In this document: positions 43,323 to 53,097 of the stretch, piece after piece | How positions within the stretch are numbered: the first letter of the stretch is position 1 | Layout of the letters: each line of letters begins with the position of its first letter | Assembly: GCA_027078745.1 (NCBI GenBank) | Contig: JALWWO010000019.1 | Location: 62,001-126,000 of the forward strand | Direction of reading: 5' to 3' | From: Chromatiaceae bacterium | Lineage (GTDB): Bacteria; Pseudomonadota; Gammaproteobacteria; Chromatiales; Chromatiaceae | DNA length: 64,000 nucleotides | Translations under genes and position numbers: made by a program | The notes under the pieces: generated by a model | Databases searched by the model: none | What the model saw: only the letters and a program-made list of their open reading frames with translations | Told to the model about the DNA's origin: nothing

Positions 43323-43975
43323 GCGCTGCGCTGTTGTTTGGGGGATGGGTGCCGGTCTATCCAAGAAATCCGCAGTTGCCGCCCGCACCCGCAGATCCTG
43401 GAACACTGCCCGGGGCATGCCGGTGGGCAGATCCACCAGGCTGAAGATTACTCGGCCTGACCCCGTGTTCCCGACCCACTTCGATGCGGAATCGCTCCAT
43501 CCCCCGCTCCGAGCGCTTGGCGAACGGTCGTGGCTTTTGCCCTCGCTTCTTCTCTCGGAAGCTGGGGGCCGGCGGCTTCCGATCCGGTCTCAGCAAGAAT
43601 TCCCGATCCCCCAGAGGAAGCTGGCCAAGAGCGGCTGCGATCTCCAGAACGGGCACATTGTGTTCTTCCTGGTATTGTTCCACGAGCCCTTGCATGAAAC
43701 TCAGTTCGCCCGCTTTCGGGGTTGCCGGTAATGCGCTGTTTGAAATCCACGATCCGGCGGTTGATGGTCTCAGGGCGATTCCAAGGGCTCGATCTTCCGG
43801 TGGGCCGCTCGTTCGATGGCCCGAAACATCCGCTGCGCTCGGGACGCTACGAAGAGGATGGCATCGCCCAGACCCTCTGAATGAGGGTGGGAGTCTCATA
43901 GCCGAGTTGGACAATGGTGCGGAGCAGGGATTGGGGCAAGGGGAGCTCGGTGAAACGGGAGAGAGGGTGGGCCAT
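43314..43975 (-). pseudogene. Remnant of a DEAD-box helicase gene (deaD/csdA-like)
   Basis: The minus strand starts MAHPLSRFTELPLPQSLLRT (ATG 43975) and reaches the Q-motif LGYETPTLIQ at 43877. It then jumps, in another frame, to GDAILFVASRAQRMFRAIER (from 43868), which in DeaD lies after motif VI. The whole ATPase core is missing. Later parts are INRRIVDFKQRITGNPESG, the SFMQGLVEQYQEEHNVPVLE stretch and the C-terminal RNA-binding segment MERFRIEVGREHGVRPSN. A second small deletion at about 43446 and a frame change lead to FSLVDLPTGMPRAVFQDLR and a stop at 43314. The gene cannot make a helicase. Confidence 0.8.
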
Positions 43976-44041
43976 GAAAGAACCATCGTGGAAACAATGC
44001 TGAAAGAAATTTTTCAGTATACTACAATCCATGCTTATTAG

Positions 44042-44965
44042 ATGGATTTTTCCGGGCAGTCTGACCAGATGATTCGCATTTTACTCAACGGAAAGCGCGC
44101 CTGTATCCCAGAGGTGCGCGAAACGATCGAGGCCTTCCGCCGAGAAACGCCGGGCGGCATGGACGTTCGAGTAACCTGGGAACAGGGGGATGCCCAACGC
44201 TTCGTGCACGAGGCCCGAGCGGATGGCGTGCAATGTGTGGTCTCCGCTGGCGGTGATGGGACCCTCAACGAGGTGGTCAACGGCCTGGCTGCCTTGCCCC
44301 AGGAAGAGCGCCCGGAGTTAGCGATTTTGCCCTTGGGCACGGCCAATGATTTCGCCCGGGCTTGCGCCATTCCCCTCAATATCCGAGACGCCCTGCATCT
44401 CGCCCTACATGGGGACAGCAAGCCCGTAGACCTGGTTCAAGCCAATGACCGCTATTTCATCAACGTGGCCTCCGGCGGATTTGCCGCAGAAGCCTCGGCC
44501 AATCTTTCTCCCCAACTGAAAAACTTTCTGGGCGGTGGTGCCTACACGTTGAGCGCCCTGATCCGCTCCCTCAGCGCCACCCACGGGGAGGGACGATTGC
44601 GGGCAGAGGGGGTGGATCTGAGCGGAACCGCTTTGGCGGGGTTGGTCTGCAACGGTCGTCAAGCGGGGGGCGGGCAACTGCTCGCCCCCCACGCCTATAT
44701 CGATGATGGTTGGTTGGATGTGCTGGTCATCCTCACCTTTCCCCTGCCGGAGGTGGGCCAGGTCATCCGGGAGCTTTTGGACGATGAGAAGGACGGGCGC
44801 TACATCAAGCGTTTTCGCACCCGTTGGTTAGATTCCTGGCCCAGCCGGCCCCGCACGGTGAATTTGGACGGAGAACCCTATCGAGCAGAATACATCCGTT
44901 TCACCCTGATTCCTAAGGCAGTCCGGTTGATCCTGCCTCCCCACTGTCCCTGTGTGCGAGGCTGA
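44042..44965 (+). CDS. yegS: YegS-type lipid kinase
   Basis: Diacylglycerol-kinase-fold lipid kinase of the YegS family, 307 residues, which phosphorylates a lipid such as phosphatidylglycerol. Motifs include VVSAGGDGTLNEVVNGL (about residue 66), ILPLGTANDFARACAIP, the FINVASGGFAAEA segment and the C-terminal VNLDGEP. The start may be the second ATG (44069, MIRILLNGK), which matches the family start better. It lies just upstream of ridA on the same strand. Confidence 0.9.
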   Translation: MDFSGQSDQMIRILLNGKRACIPEVRETIEAFRRETPGGMDVRVTWEQGDAQRFVHEARADGVQCVVSAGGDGTLNEVVNGLAALPQEERPELAILPLGTANDFARACAIPLNIRDALHLALHGDSKPVDLVQANDRYFINVASGGFAAEASANLSPQLKNFLGGGAYTLSALIRSLSATHGEGRLRAEGVDLSGTALAGLVCNGRQAGGGQLLAPHAYIDDGWLDVLVILTFPLPEVGQVIRELLDDEKDGRYIKRFRTRWLDSWPSRPRTVNLDGEPYRAEYIRFTLIPKAVRLILPPHCPCVRG

Positions 44966-45097
44966 CCTGTTGAAAGGGGAAGGAACCATCGGGTGAACAT
45001 GGCTGAAAGATGCGCACCGCCGGAAGCGCCGGTAGACCTCGATCCAGTCCGGGAGCCGGCAGCATCGATTTCCCAAACCACCCGAAAGCAGAATGCC

Positions 45098-45137
45098 TTT
45101 CTCAAGAAACTCAACTTTTTCTCAAGAAACTCAACTT
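45098..45137. repeat. Two tandem copies of a 20-bp unit
   Basis: The unit TTTCTCAAGAAACTCAACTT occurs twice in a row (45098-45117 and 45118-45137) in the yegS-ridA gap (44966-45221). TTTCTCAAGAAA is itself partly palindromic. The rest of the gap holds no gene that I can support. Confidence 0.7.
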
Positions 45138-45221
45138 GCCAGCCCTGCCCTGAGGCGCCAGAGAACCAGCCCAGGACAGAGAAACGCTTTACCGCAGCAA
45201 GAAAATAGAGGACAACAGCCC

Positions 45222-45608
45222 ATGGAAAAGAAGATCATTCAAACCGACCGCGCGCCCTGCGCCATCGGCACCTATTCCCAAGCGGTCCAGGTGGGGAACA
45301 CAGTCTATCTGTCCGGCCAGATTCCCCTGGTACCGGAGACCATGACCCTGGTTGCGGGAGATCGGAAAGCGCAGATCCGTCAAGTATTCGAGAATCTGCG
45401 GGCGGTGGCAGCGGCGGCGGGGGCTTCTCTGAACGAGGTGGTGAAGCTGCAAGTATTTCTGACAGATCTCGGGGATTTCCCCCTGGTCAACGAGATCATG
45501 GGGGAATACTTTCAAGCGCCCTATCCCGCGCGGGCAGCGGTGGGGGTGGCCGCCCTGCCCAAGGGGGCGGCGGTGGAGATGGATGCGATCTTGGTCAAAT
45601 CCGCTTAG
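45222..45608 (+). CDS. ridA: RidA family enamine/imine deaminase
   Basis: Cytoplasmic trimeric enzyme, 128 residues, that hydrolyses reactive 2-aminoacrylate and related imines. It shows [50 protein letters not shown], and the conserved arginine in [22 protein letters not shown] 45222 has GAGGA 9 nt upstream; the longer frame has no similarity. It overlaps the convergent pgi stop by 4 nt. Confidence 0.95.
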   Translation: MEKKIIQTDRAPCAIGTYSQAVQVGNTVYLSGQIPLVPETMTLVAGDRKAQIRQVFENLRAVAAAAGASLNEVVKLQVFLTDLGDFPLVNEIMGEYFQAPYPARAAVGVAALPKGAAVEMDAILVKSA

Positions 45609-47248
45609 GTGCGGTGCTTCAGATAGTAATCGAGCAAGGCCCGCGTGGAAGCGTCGTGTTCCTCCGTCGCTTTTCCCTGGGCGATCTCTTCCAGCAACAC
45701 GCCGGCAAGTTCCTTGCCGAGCTCCACGCCCCATTGATCAAAGGAATTAATGCCCCAGATCACCCCCTGCACGAAGATCCGATGCTCGTACAGAGCGAGG
45801 AGCGCCCCCAGGGTTCGGGGAGTGAGACGCTCCATCAGAATGGTGTTCGTGGGCCGGTTGCCCGGGAAGCTGCGATGGGCGACGAGCAGTTCCCGCTGGG
45901 CCTCGCTGAGATCCCAGTTTTCCATGTCTGCCCGCGCTTCTTCCGGCGTGCGCCCCTTCATGAGGGCTTCCGTCTGGGCGAAGCAGTTGGCTAGGAGCTT
46001 TTCCTGATGATCGCTCAGGGGATGCAGGCTGTTGATGGCAGCGATGAAGTCCGCCGGAATCAATTGAGTACCCTGGTGGATGAGCTGGAAAAAGGCATGC
46101 TGGCCATCGGTGCCTGGGGCTCCCCAGACCACGGGCCCCGTGTCATAGGTCAATCGCTCCCCCGTGCGGCTGACATATTTGCCGTTGCTTTCCATGTCCG
46201 CCTGCTGGAGATAGGCGGGGAGGTAGCGCAAATATTGATCATAGGGCAGCACCGCTTGGGTGGGGGCACCGGCAAAATTGCGGTACCAGATGCCGAGCAG
46301 TCCCAAGCGCACCGGCAAGTTGCTCTGCAAGTCCGCCGTGCGGAAGTGTTCGTCCATGGCATGGGCTCCTTCCAGCAGCTGCCGGAAACGGTCCATGCCC
46401 ACCGCCAGGGCGATGGGCAACCCGATGGCAGACCAAAGGGAGTAGCGTCCGCCCACCCAGTCCCAGAATCGGAACATGTGCTTGGTATCGATGCCGAAGG
46501 CCCGTACCCGCTCTTCGTGGGTGGACACGGCGACGAAATGATCCCGCACCGCAATTTCTTCGCCTAGGGCTGCCAATAACCAGGCCCGGGCGCTGTTGGC
46601 GTTGGTCATGGTCTCCTGGGTGGTGAAGGTCTTCGAGGCCACCACGAACAGGGTTTGTTCGGGGTTCAGGGTGCGCAGGGTTTCCCGCAAATGGGTACCG
46701 TCCACATTGGAGACGAAATGGACCCGCAGATCTTCAGATTGATAGTGGCGCAGGGCTTCGCACACCATGAGGGGCCCGAGGTTGGAACCGCCGATGCCGA
46801 TGTGGACCACATCCCGAATGGAATGACCGGTGAACCCCCGCCAACTGCCGCTGCGCACCTCAGTGACAAAGTTTTCGATCTTCTCCAGCTCCGCATTGAT
46901 GCCGGGCATCACATCTTCCCCATCCACATAGATGGGCCGGTTGGAGCGGTTGCGCAGGGCGATGTGCAGCACTGCCCGATCTTCCGTGTTGTTGATGTGT
47001 TCCCCTTGATACATGCGCTGGATCCAGCGGGGAAGCTGCGTTGCCTCAGCCAGACGGGTCAATAGCTGAAGGGTCTCATCCGTGATGAGATTTTTAGAAT
47101 AATCCACGTACAGCCCCGCCACGGATTGGCTGTATCGTTCGGCACGCCCTGGATCCCTTGCGAAGAGATCCCGCATGTGTACCGAAGCCATCTGTTCCCA
47201 ATGGGCTTCCAAAGCTTTCCATTCCGGGAGTTGATTCACTAACGACAT
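45605..47248 (-). CDS. pgi: Glucose-6-phosphate isomerase
   Basis: Interconverts glucose-6-phosphate and fructose-6-phosphate, 547 residues. Signatures are [20 protein letters not shown] (about residue 150), [37 protein letters not shown], and the C-terminal [23 protein letters not shown] 47248 has AGGAG 7 nt upstream; the frame opens 57 codons earlier without similarity. It is divergent from glgA across a 477-nt gap. Confidence 0.97.
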   Translation of the reverse strand: MSLVNQLPEWKALEAHWEQMASVHMRDLFARDPGRAERYSQSVAGLYVDYSKNLITDETLQLLTRLAEATQLPRWIQRMYQGEHINNTEDRAVLHIALRNRSNRPIYVDGEDVMPGINAELEKIENFVTEVRSGSWRGFTGHSIRDVVHIGIGGSNLGPLMVCEALRHYQSEDLRVHFVSNVDGTHLRETLRTLNPEQTLFVVASKTFTTQETMTNANSARAWLLAALGEEIAVRDHFVAVSTHEERVRAFGIDTKHMFRFWDWVGGRYSLWSAIGLPIALAVGMDRFRQLLEGAHAMDEHFRTADLQSNLPVRLGLLGIWYRNFAGAPTQAVLPYDQYLRYLPAYLQQADMESNGKYVSRTGERLTYDTGPVVWGAPGTDGQHAFFQLIHQGTQLIPADFIAAINSLHPLSDHQEKLLANCFAQTEALMKGRTPEEARADMENWDLSEAQRELLVAHRSFPGNRPTNTILMERLTPRTLGALLALYEHRIFVQGVIWGINSFDQWGVELGKELAGVLLEEIAQGKATEEHDASTRALLDYYLKHRT

Positions 47249-47725
47249 GAAGACGCTCCTGTTGACGGGCTGTTCGGGCAGCTTTGCCATCTGATCGCGG
47301 GTTTGTGGGATTCCGTGCAGAATCAATTCGCGGGGCGGAAGACCCTGTCCTCGGACCGAGAGGGAGCTGCGCCCTCCAACTTGCGCAAGCCAGAAATTTA
47401 TATTCGGATGGTTTGGCATTCTGGCACAACTGTTTCCCCTCCGTCAGCCTGTAGGCTGATGCGATCTTCGCGCAATAGCAACTCCTAGGTTTGATCAGGT
47501 CGCCGCGCTTAACAGCCTCGCATGCCCCTGCTAGGCGCATAGCACCAGAGGATCAAGCCGAGAAGCATGTGCCCCTCTTCGGCGTCTCAAGCCTCTTGCC
47601 GCCCTAGGATAGCGCGGGGCAGGGTTCTTTGTTATTCTGCTCAGGTTTTCTGTAATCATCTCTCCGGCGCAGGATTCACCCTTCTCCAGGGTGCGACCTG
47701 CATTCCCTCAGATTTGGCGGTTGGA
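47249..47725. other. Divergent intergenic gap pgi / glgA
   Basis: No convincing gene is seen in these 477 nt. On the minus strand an A/T-rich box TATAAAT lies near 47400 and may belong to a pgi promoter, but the -35 match is poor. On the plus strand TTGTTA ... TAATCA lies at about 47627-47660 before glgA, with loose spacing. Neither is strong enough for a firm promoter call. Confidence 0.5.
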
Positions 47726-49204
47726 ATGCGCATTTTAGTTGCCAGCAGTGAAGCTCACCCTCTGATCAAGGTCGGTGGATTAGCAGATGTCGCCGGCTCC
47801 CTGCCAGTGGCGCTTCGGGATCTCGGTCAGGATGCGCGGCTCATCTTGCCCGCCTATCCCCAGGCGGTGAAGCGGGTACGAGAGCTCCGCACCCTGGGAG
47901 ATCTCCAACTCTCCCTCAGCCAAACGCAAGTGCGCATTCTGGGGGGACTGCTGCCCAATCGGGAAGTACCCGTCTATCTGGTAGAAGCCCCCGCCTATTT
48001 CTGTCGGGAGGGCAATCCCTACACGGACACCAGCGGCCGAGATTGGGGGGACAATGCAGAACGGTTTCTGCTGTTCTGCGAAGCAGTGGTGCGCATCAGT
48101 CTCGGCTGCCCCATCCTAGATTGGCGCCCGGACATTCTCCACTGCAACGACTGGCAGACCGGCTTAGCGCCCGCGCTGCTGCACCGGAATGATCAGGCCC
48201 CAGGCATCGTCTTCACCATCCACAACTTGGCCTATCAGGGACTCTTCGACCGAGAGACCTTCGACCGCCTGCGCCTGCCGGAAGAACTCTGGTCCCTCGA
48301 TGGCCTGGAATTTCACCAACAGTTTTCCTTCATCAAAGGGGGCATCGTGTTCGCAGATCGGGTGAACACCGTGAGCCCCACCTATGCGCGGGAAGTGCAA
48401 ACCTTAGAACATGGCTGCGGGCTGCACGGTCTGCTCTCCGCCCTGGGAGATCGCTTCTCCGGCATCCTCAACGGGATCGATTATCAGGTTTGGAACCCCG
48501 CCGCCGATCCTCACATTCCCCAACCCTATGATCGGGATTCCTTCAGCCTCAAGGCAGAGAACAAGCTCGCCCTACAGCGGGAATTCGGTTTGCCCCGCAA
48601 TGAAGAGGCCCTGTTGTTCGGCTATATCGGTCGGCTCTTTGCCCAAAAAGGGGTGGATCTGATCCTGGCCATTCTGCCGCGGCTGCTGGCCCAACCCAAT
48701 GTGCAGATCATCTTTCAGGGTTCTGGAGAGACGGGCATCGAACAGGCGCTCTTGACTGCCCAGGAAACCTATCCCGACCGCATCGGCGTGTTTCTGGGCT
48801 ATGACGAAGTGCGCGCCCATCGCATCGAGGCGGGCAGCGATGCCTTTCTCATGCCCTCCCGTTTTGAGCCCTGCGGACTCAATCAGCTCTATAGCCTGCG
48901 CTATGGCACTGTGCCCATCGTGCGCCGCACCGGCGGGTTGGCAGATACGGTGGTGGATGCGGGCATGGCGGGGATTGAGACGGGGAAATCCACTGGCTTT
49001 CACTTCGAAGCTCCCAGCGCGGAAGACCTCTGGGGCGCGGTGCAGCGCAGTTGTACCCTCTTTTGGCAGCATCCCCAGGCGTGGCGCCGCATGGCGCTCA
49101 ACGGCATGGCGCAGGATTTCAGTTGGGAAGCTAGCGCGCGCCAGTATCTACAGCTCTATCAAGCTGCGCTCGCGCCTGCTCGGGAGAGAAAAGCCCTGCC
49201 CTAA
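47726..49204 (+). CDS. glgA: Glycogen synthase
   Basis: ADP-glucose:glycogen glucosyltransferase (GT5), 492 residues. It starts [20 protein letters not shown] with the KxGGL ADP-glucose loop, has [20 protein letters not shown], a [12 protein letters not shown] segment, [16 protein letters not shown] near residue 300, and the C-terminal [20 protein letters not shown] with the catalytic ExxxxxG/L region. ATG 47726 fits the family; the open frame upstream is not conserved. It overlaps the convergent hisE stop by 4 nt. The other glg genes are not here. Confidence 0.96.
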   Translation: MRILVASSEAHPLIKVGGLADVAGSLPVALRDLGQDARLILPAYPQAVKRVRELRTLGDLQLSLSQTQVRILGGLLPNREVPVYLVEAPAYFCREGNPYTDTSGRDWGDNAERFLLFCEAVVRISLGCPILDWRPDILHCNDWQTGLAPALLHRNDQAPGIVFTIHNLAYQGLFDRETFDRLRLPEELWSLDGLEFHQQFSFIKGGIVFADRVNTVSPTYAREVQTLEHGCGLHGLLSALGDRFSGILNGIDYQVWNPAADPHIPQPYDRDSFSLKAENKLALQREFGLPRNEEALLFGYIGRLFAQKGVDLILAILPRLLAQPNVQIIFQGSGETGIEQALLTAQETYPDRIGVFLGYDEVRAHRIEAGSDAFLMPSRFEPCGLNQLYSLRYGTVPIVRRTGGLADTVVDAGMAGIETGKSTGFHFEAPSAEDLWGAVQRSCTLFWQHPQAWRRMALNGMAQDFSWEASARQYLQLYQAALAPARERKALP

Positions 49205-49536
49205 GTGGATTCTCGGGCCGCTTTTTCCGCTAGACCCGAGCGACCGAAGCGCTTTTCCAAGGCGTGCAGCACGGCTTGCGGGTGCAGATCCTGCTGGGCT
49301 AAGAGCACCAGGCAATGAAACCAGAGATCGGCAAGTTCCTGGATCAGGGCTTGGGGTTCTCCATTCTTCGCGGCGATAAGGGTTTCCGCCGCCTCCTCGC
49401 CGATTTTCTTGAGGATGGCATCCAGTCCTTTTGCATACAGGCCTGCCACATAGGAAGTTTGCGGATCGGCCTGCTTGCGGTCGGTTAAGACTTGGGCGAG
49501 TCGATCCAGGATGCGGACAGGGTCGGATTCAGCCAT
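49201..49536 (-). CDS. hisE: Phosphoribosyl-ATP pyrophosphatase
   Basis: Second step of histidine synthesis, cleaving PR-ATP to PR-AMP, 111 residues. The MazG-like fold shows [17 protein letters not shown] with the metal-binding EExxE set and [15 protein letters not shown]. It overlaps hisI by 8 nt and is the last gene of the panD-mdh-hisA-hisI-hisE operon. HisE and HisI are separate here, unlike the enteric fusion. Confidence 0.95.
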   Translation of the reverse strand: MAESDPVRILDRLAQVLTDRKQADPQTSYVAGLYAKGLDAILKKIGEEAAETLIAAKNGEPQALIQELADLWFHCLVLLAQQDLHPQAVLHALEKRFGRSGLAEKAAREST

Positions 49537-49915
49537 AGATGGTTTTGGGATCCTTGCGCACGGGTTCCACCTCTACCCATGCTCCCCCCTGCAATTCCCG
49601 ATAGAAGCAATGATGCCGCCCCGTGTGGCAGGCGATGCCCCCCTTCTGTTCCACCTCCAGCAAGATCACATCCCCATCGCAGTCCAGGCGAATGCGGTGC
49701 ACGATCTGCTCGTGTCCGGAGGATTCCCCCTTCTTCCAGAGCTTTTGCCGAGAGCGAGACCAATAGACCGCCTTGCCCGTCTCCCGGGTCAGAGCGAGGG
49801 ATTCCCGACTCATCCAGGCGAGCATGAGCACCTGCCCGGAACCTCGTTCTTGGGCGATGGCGGGCACCAAACCCCGATCATCCCAGCGAATGCGATCCAA
49901 CCAATCTTCCCTCAT
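49529..49915 (-). CDS. hisI: Phosphoribosyl-AMP cyclohydrolase
   Basis: Third step of histidine synthesis, opening the PR-AMP purine ring, 128 residues. It has the [20 protein letters not shown] helix, [18 protein letters not shown], the aspartates in [14 protein letters not shown], and the zinc-binding [17 protein letters not shown] 49915 overlaps the hisA stop as ATGA; the longer frame adds 10 residues from hisA. Confidence 0.96.
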   Translation of the reverse strand: MREDWLDRIRWDDRGLVPAIAQERGSGQVLMLAWMSRESLALTRETGKAVYWSRSRQKLWKKGESSGHEQIVHRIRLDCDGDVILLEVEQKGGIACHTGRHHCFYRELQGGAWVEVEPVRKDPKTIYG

Positions 49916-50670
49916 GATCCGGTTTCCTCTGCGATTGCCGCGCACTGATCCGCTACCTGCTGCCCCTGGGCGAAATCCAAGGTGCCTTCGTAGATCGCTC
50001 GGCCTGTGATGGCCCCCAAGACGCCACAGGCCTCTAGGGGGCAGAGGGCCCGCACGTCGTCCAAGCTCGTGATGCCGCCGGAAGCGATGACTGGAATATC
50101 GATGGCTTCGGCCAGGGCTCGAGTGGCGGGAATGTTAGGCCCTGTCATCATGCCATCCCGCCCGATGTCCGTGTAGATGATCGCGGCGACCCCGTCCCCC
50201 TCGAAACGCTTGGCCAGTTCCGTCACCCGCTCGCCGGTGATCTTCGACCAACCTTCGATGGCTACCTGTCCATCCCGGGCATCCAGTCCTACGAGAATCC
50301 GCCCGGGAAAGCTGCGACAGGCTCGGGTAACGAACGCAGGTTCCCGCACTGCCTGGGTACCGAGGATGCAGAACTGCACCCCCGCTTGCAGATAGGCTGC
50401 TATGGTGGCCTCTGAGCGAATGCCGCCCCCCACCTGAATGGGCACTTGAGGAAACGCCTCGGCGATGGCGCGGATGGCAGCGCCGTTCACCGGTTCCCCG
50501 GCGAAGGCCCCGTTGAGATCCACCAGATGCAGCCGCCGACAGCCAGCAGCCACCCAGCGCGCTGCCATTTCGGTGGGATCCTCGGAAAAGATGGTTTCAT
50601 CTTCCATGCGGCCCTGGCGCAGGCGAACGCAGCGTCCCTCCTTGAGATCGATGGCAGGGATCAAGAGCAT
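49912..50670 (-). CDS. hisA: ProFAR isomerase HisA
   Basis: TIM-barrel isomerase of histidine synthesis, 252 residues. It opens [20 protein letters not shown] with the catalytic aspartate, and has [17 protein letters not shown], a [15 protein letters not shown] segment, and [14 protein letters not shown], then [14 protein letters not shown]. It follows mdh by 9 nt and overlaps hisI by ATGA. In the usual gammaproteobacterial order hisF lies between hisA and hisI; here it is absent. Confidence 0.97.
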   Translation of the reverse strand: MLLIPAIDLKEGRCVRLRQGRMEDETIFSEDPTEMAARWVAAGCRRLHLVDLNGAFAGEPVNGAAIRAIAEAFPQVPIQVGGGIRSEATIAAYLQAGVQFCILGTQAVREPAFVTRACRSFPGRILVGLDARDGQVAIEGWSKITGERVTELAKRFEGDGVAAIIYTDIGRDGMMTGPNIPATRALAEAIDIPVIASGGITSLDDVRALCPLEACGVLGAITGRAIYEGTLDFAQGQQVADQCAAIAEETGS

Positions 50671-50679
50671 GGCCGCCTC

Positions 50680-51663
50680 CTAGGGTCGCAAGAATCTTTC
50701 CACCATGGCCCGCTCTTCCTGCAATTCCTGCTCGGACGCAGCCAAGCGGGCTTTGCTGAAGGCATCCAATTCCAGATCCTGCACGATGGCGTAATCCCCC
50801 TCTCTGCAGATCACCGGATAGGAGAAGAACAAACCTTCCCGAATACCGTAACTCCCGTCGGCATGCACGGCCATACTCACCCAATCCTTTGGCGGGGTGC
50901 CCAAGACCCAGTCCCGCATGTGATCTACGATGGCGGCGGAAGCGGAAGCGGCAGAGGAAAGGCCCCGCGCTTCGATGACTGCTGCCCCCCGCCGCTGAAT
51001 CTTAGGAATGAAATGATCGATGGCCCAATCTCGGGTGACCCAGTCCAAAGCGGGTTTCCCCTGAATGCGGCAATGGCGGATGTCAGGATATTGGGTGAGG
51101 GAATGATTGCCCCAGACAGTCATCCGTTGGATGTGAGAAACCAGGGTATTAGTCTTCTTGGCCAGCTGCCCCAGCGCCCGATTGTGATCCAAACGAGTCA
51201 TGGCGGAAAATCGGGTGATGGGAATGTCCGGCGCATTAGCGGAGGCGATCAGGGCATTGGTATTGGCGGGATTGCCCACCACCAGCACCCGCACATCTTC
51301 CGCCGCATGCTCGTTGATCGCCCGCCCCTGCTGGGCAAAGATGCCCGCATTGTCCAGGATCAGATCCTTGCGTTCCATGCCCTTGGTGCGCGGCTTGGCG
51401 CCCACCAAAATCGCATAGTTCGTTTCTCGGAAACCGATGGCGGGATCGTCGGTGAGCACTACATCGTAGAGCAGGGGAAAAGCACCATCTTCCAGTTCCA
51501 TGCCCACCCCATTGAGGGCAGACAAAGCAGAGGGAACCTCCAGCAAGCGCAGGATCAGGGGTTGATCCGATCCAAACATCTCTCCCGAGGCCACCCGAAA
51601 GACCAAAGCATAACCGATGTGCCCTGCAGCACCCGTGATGGTGATCTTAATGGGTTGTTTCAT
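50680..51663 (-). CDS. mdh: Malate dehydrogenase
   Basis: NAD-dependent TCA-cycle enzyme, 327 residues, of the LDH-like MDH type seen in Thermus and many proteobacteria. It has the cofactor loop [17 protein letters not shown], the [15 protein letters not shown] loop with catalytic arginines, [13 protein letters not shown], the TRLDHNRA segment, and the catalytic histidine in [12 protein letters not shown]. It is 2 nt after panD and 9 nt before hisA, which puts it inside a compact operon. Confidence 0.96.
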   Translation of the reverse strand: MKQPIKITITGAAGHIGYALVFRVASGEMFGSDQPLILRLLEVPSALSALNGVGMELEDGAFPLLYDVVLTDDPAIGFRETNYAILVGAKPRTKGMERKDLILDNAGIFAQQGRAINEHAAEDVRVLVVGNPANTNALIASANAPDIPITRFSAMTRLDHNRALGQLAKKTNTLVSHIQRMTVWGNHSLTQYPDIRHCRIQGKPALDWVTRDWAIDHFIPKIQRRGAAVIEARGLSSAASASAAIVDHMRDWVLGTPPKDWVSMAVHADGSYGIREGLFFSYPVICREGDYAIVQDLELDAFSKARLAASEQELQEERAMVERFLRP

Positions 51664-51665
51664 TC

Positions 51666-52046
51666 TTAGGCAGCCTGCACGGGAATGGCGTGGCTCTGGC
51701 GGATCACCTGATTGTGCTCATCACAATAAATCAAGGTGGGCTGAAAACGATCCGCTTCCGCCTCTTCCATGGTCGCGTAGGCGCAGATGATGACGCGATC
51801 TCCGGGCGCTGCTTTATGGGCGGCCGCTCCGTTTACCGAAATCACTCGGGAACCTGCCTCCGCCCGGATGGCATAGGTGGTAAAGCGTTCCCCATTTGTC
51901 AGATTGTAGATCTGGATCTGTTCATATTCCCGCAGTCCTGCCAATCGCATCAACTGCTCATCGATGGCGCAAGAGCCTTCATAATCCAGCTCTGAATGGG
52001 TTACGCAAGCCCGATGCAGCTTACATTTCAACAAAGTGATTCGCAT
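51666..52046 (-). CDS. panD: Aspartate 1-decarboxylase
   Basis: Makes beta-alanine for pantothenate and coenzyme A, 126 residues. The self-cleavage site is Gly24-Ser25 in [10 protein letters not shown], which generates the pyruvoyl group. Other motifs are [20 protein letters not shown]-like text around residue 60 and [10 protein letters not shown] near 87. ATG 52046 gives the family start [13 protein letters not shown]; the frame begins 9 codons earlier. It is the first gene of the operon with mdh and his genes. Confidence 0.96.
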   Translation of the reverse strand: MRITLLKCKLHRACVTHSELDYEGSCAIDEQLMRLAGLREYEQIQIYNLTNGERFTTYAIRAEAGSRVISVNGAAAHKAAPGDRVIICAYATMEEAEADRFQPTLIYCDEHNQVIRQSHAIPVQAA

Positions 52047-52448
52047 ACCTTCTCCCGGTGGCGATAAATGCACCGCTTTTCCAAACGAACCCAGAGGATT
52101 TGTGGGACCACCCTGAGGCGGAAAGCCTATGCTAACAAGCCAGCTTCACGCAGTCATCGAGATCACCGCGCCGGTTTGCAACGAAGCAAACCCATGCTGT
52201 GCCTGGCGCCTATGCCAGAAAGTGCTTGCCGTACGCGCGCATCGTTCCAAAGAAATGGCCGGGAAGTTTCAGGGCAAGCGACTGGCTTCAAATCAATACA
52301 TTAACTTACCCATCATTGCGCAGGTGATCAACCAGGCTGAGTATGTAAATCGACACTTCCCCCACATCACAGGGAACAAGCTACTATAAGCAAAATGGCG
52401 AGTTTGCGACCCAGGATTCTACCGACACCCTTTTCCGCAGAGGATGGC
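52047..52448. other. Divergent gap panD / rnt, no gene seen
   Basis: About 400 nt without a convincing coding region. Short open frames (for example 52129-52389, plus) have no good start site or recognisable product. TATGTAAAT near 52343 is a possible -10-like sequence for rnt, but no matching -35 is evident. No repeat or RNA gene is recognised. Confidence 0.5.
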
Positions 52449-53090
52449 ATGAGCGATCTGTTTCAGAAGAAGGACCCCATCGCCCAGCGGTTCCGCGGTT
52501 TTCTGCCCGTGGTCGTGGACCTCGAAACTGCAGGTTTCGATCCCCAGCGCCATGCCCTGCTGGAGATCGCCGCCAGCATCCTCCGCATGGATGCGCGAGG
52601 GCGGCTCGTCCCTGGGCCCCTGCTCGCCTGCCATGTACTGCCTTTCTCCGGGGCAGAACTAGATCCGAAGGCCCTCGCCTTCACGGGCATCGATCCTCAC
52701 CATCCCTTTCGCGATGCCAAACCGGAGGCGGAGGCCCTGCGCCAGATCCTCACCCCCATCCGCAAGGCAGTGAAACAGACGGGTTGCAATCGGGCAATCC
52801 TCGTGGGGCACAACGCTGCCTTCGATCTGAGCTTCATCAAGGCAGCGGTGGAGCGCATCGGCTTCAAGCGGAATCCATTCCACCCCTTCAGCGTGTTCGA
52901 TACGGTTTCCTTGGCAGGTCTCGCCTACGGGCAAACGGTGCTCGCCAAGGCGGTGCAGGCAGCGGGTTTTGACTGGGATAACGGAGAAGCCCATTCCGCC
53001 CGCTACGATGCAGCGCAAACAGCTCGGCTCTTCTGCACCATCGTGAACCGATGGGGAGAACTGGATCCCAACCGACCTTGGGAAAGCTAG
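52449..53090 (+). CDS. rnt: Ribonuclease T
   Basis: DEDD-family 3'-5' exoribonuclease for tRNA end turnover and 5S/23S maturation, 213 residues. It has [20 protein letters not shown] with the first D and [18 protein letters not shown] with the third aspartate, and [17 protein letters not shown] with catalytic His and Asp. ATG 52449 ([20 protein letters not shown]) fits the family start. The following membrane protein starts 7 nt after its stop, suggesting one transcript. Confidence 0.95.
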   Translation: MSDLFQKKDPIAQRFRGFLPVVVDLETAGFDPQRHALLEIAASILRMDARGRLVPGPLLACHVLPFSGAELDPKALAFTGIDPHHPFRDAKPEAEALRQILTPIRKAVKQTGCNRAILVGHNAAFDLSFIKAAVERIGFKRNPFHPFSVFDTVSLAGLAYGQTVLAKAVQAAGFDWDNGEAHSARYDAAQTARLFCTIVNRWGELDPNRPWES

Positions 53091-53097
53091 GTGCCCT

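Noticed and set aside
44993-45208. 71-residue gene upstream of ridA
   Set aside because: It covers the 20-bp tandem repeat, has no similarity, and ends before ridA without a convincing start signal.
47303-47488. Small gene in the pgi-glgA gap
   Set aside because: No ribosome site, no family similarity and ordinary intergenic composition.
52129-52389. 86-residue gene in the panD-rnt gap
   Set aside because: No ribosome site or recognisable product, and the reading is broken by unlikely codon use.
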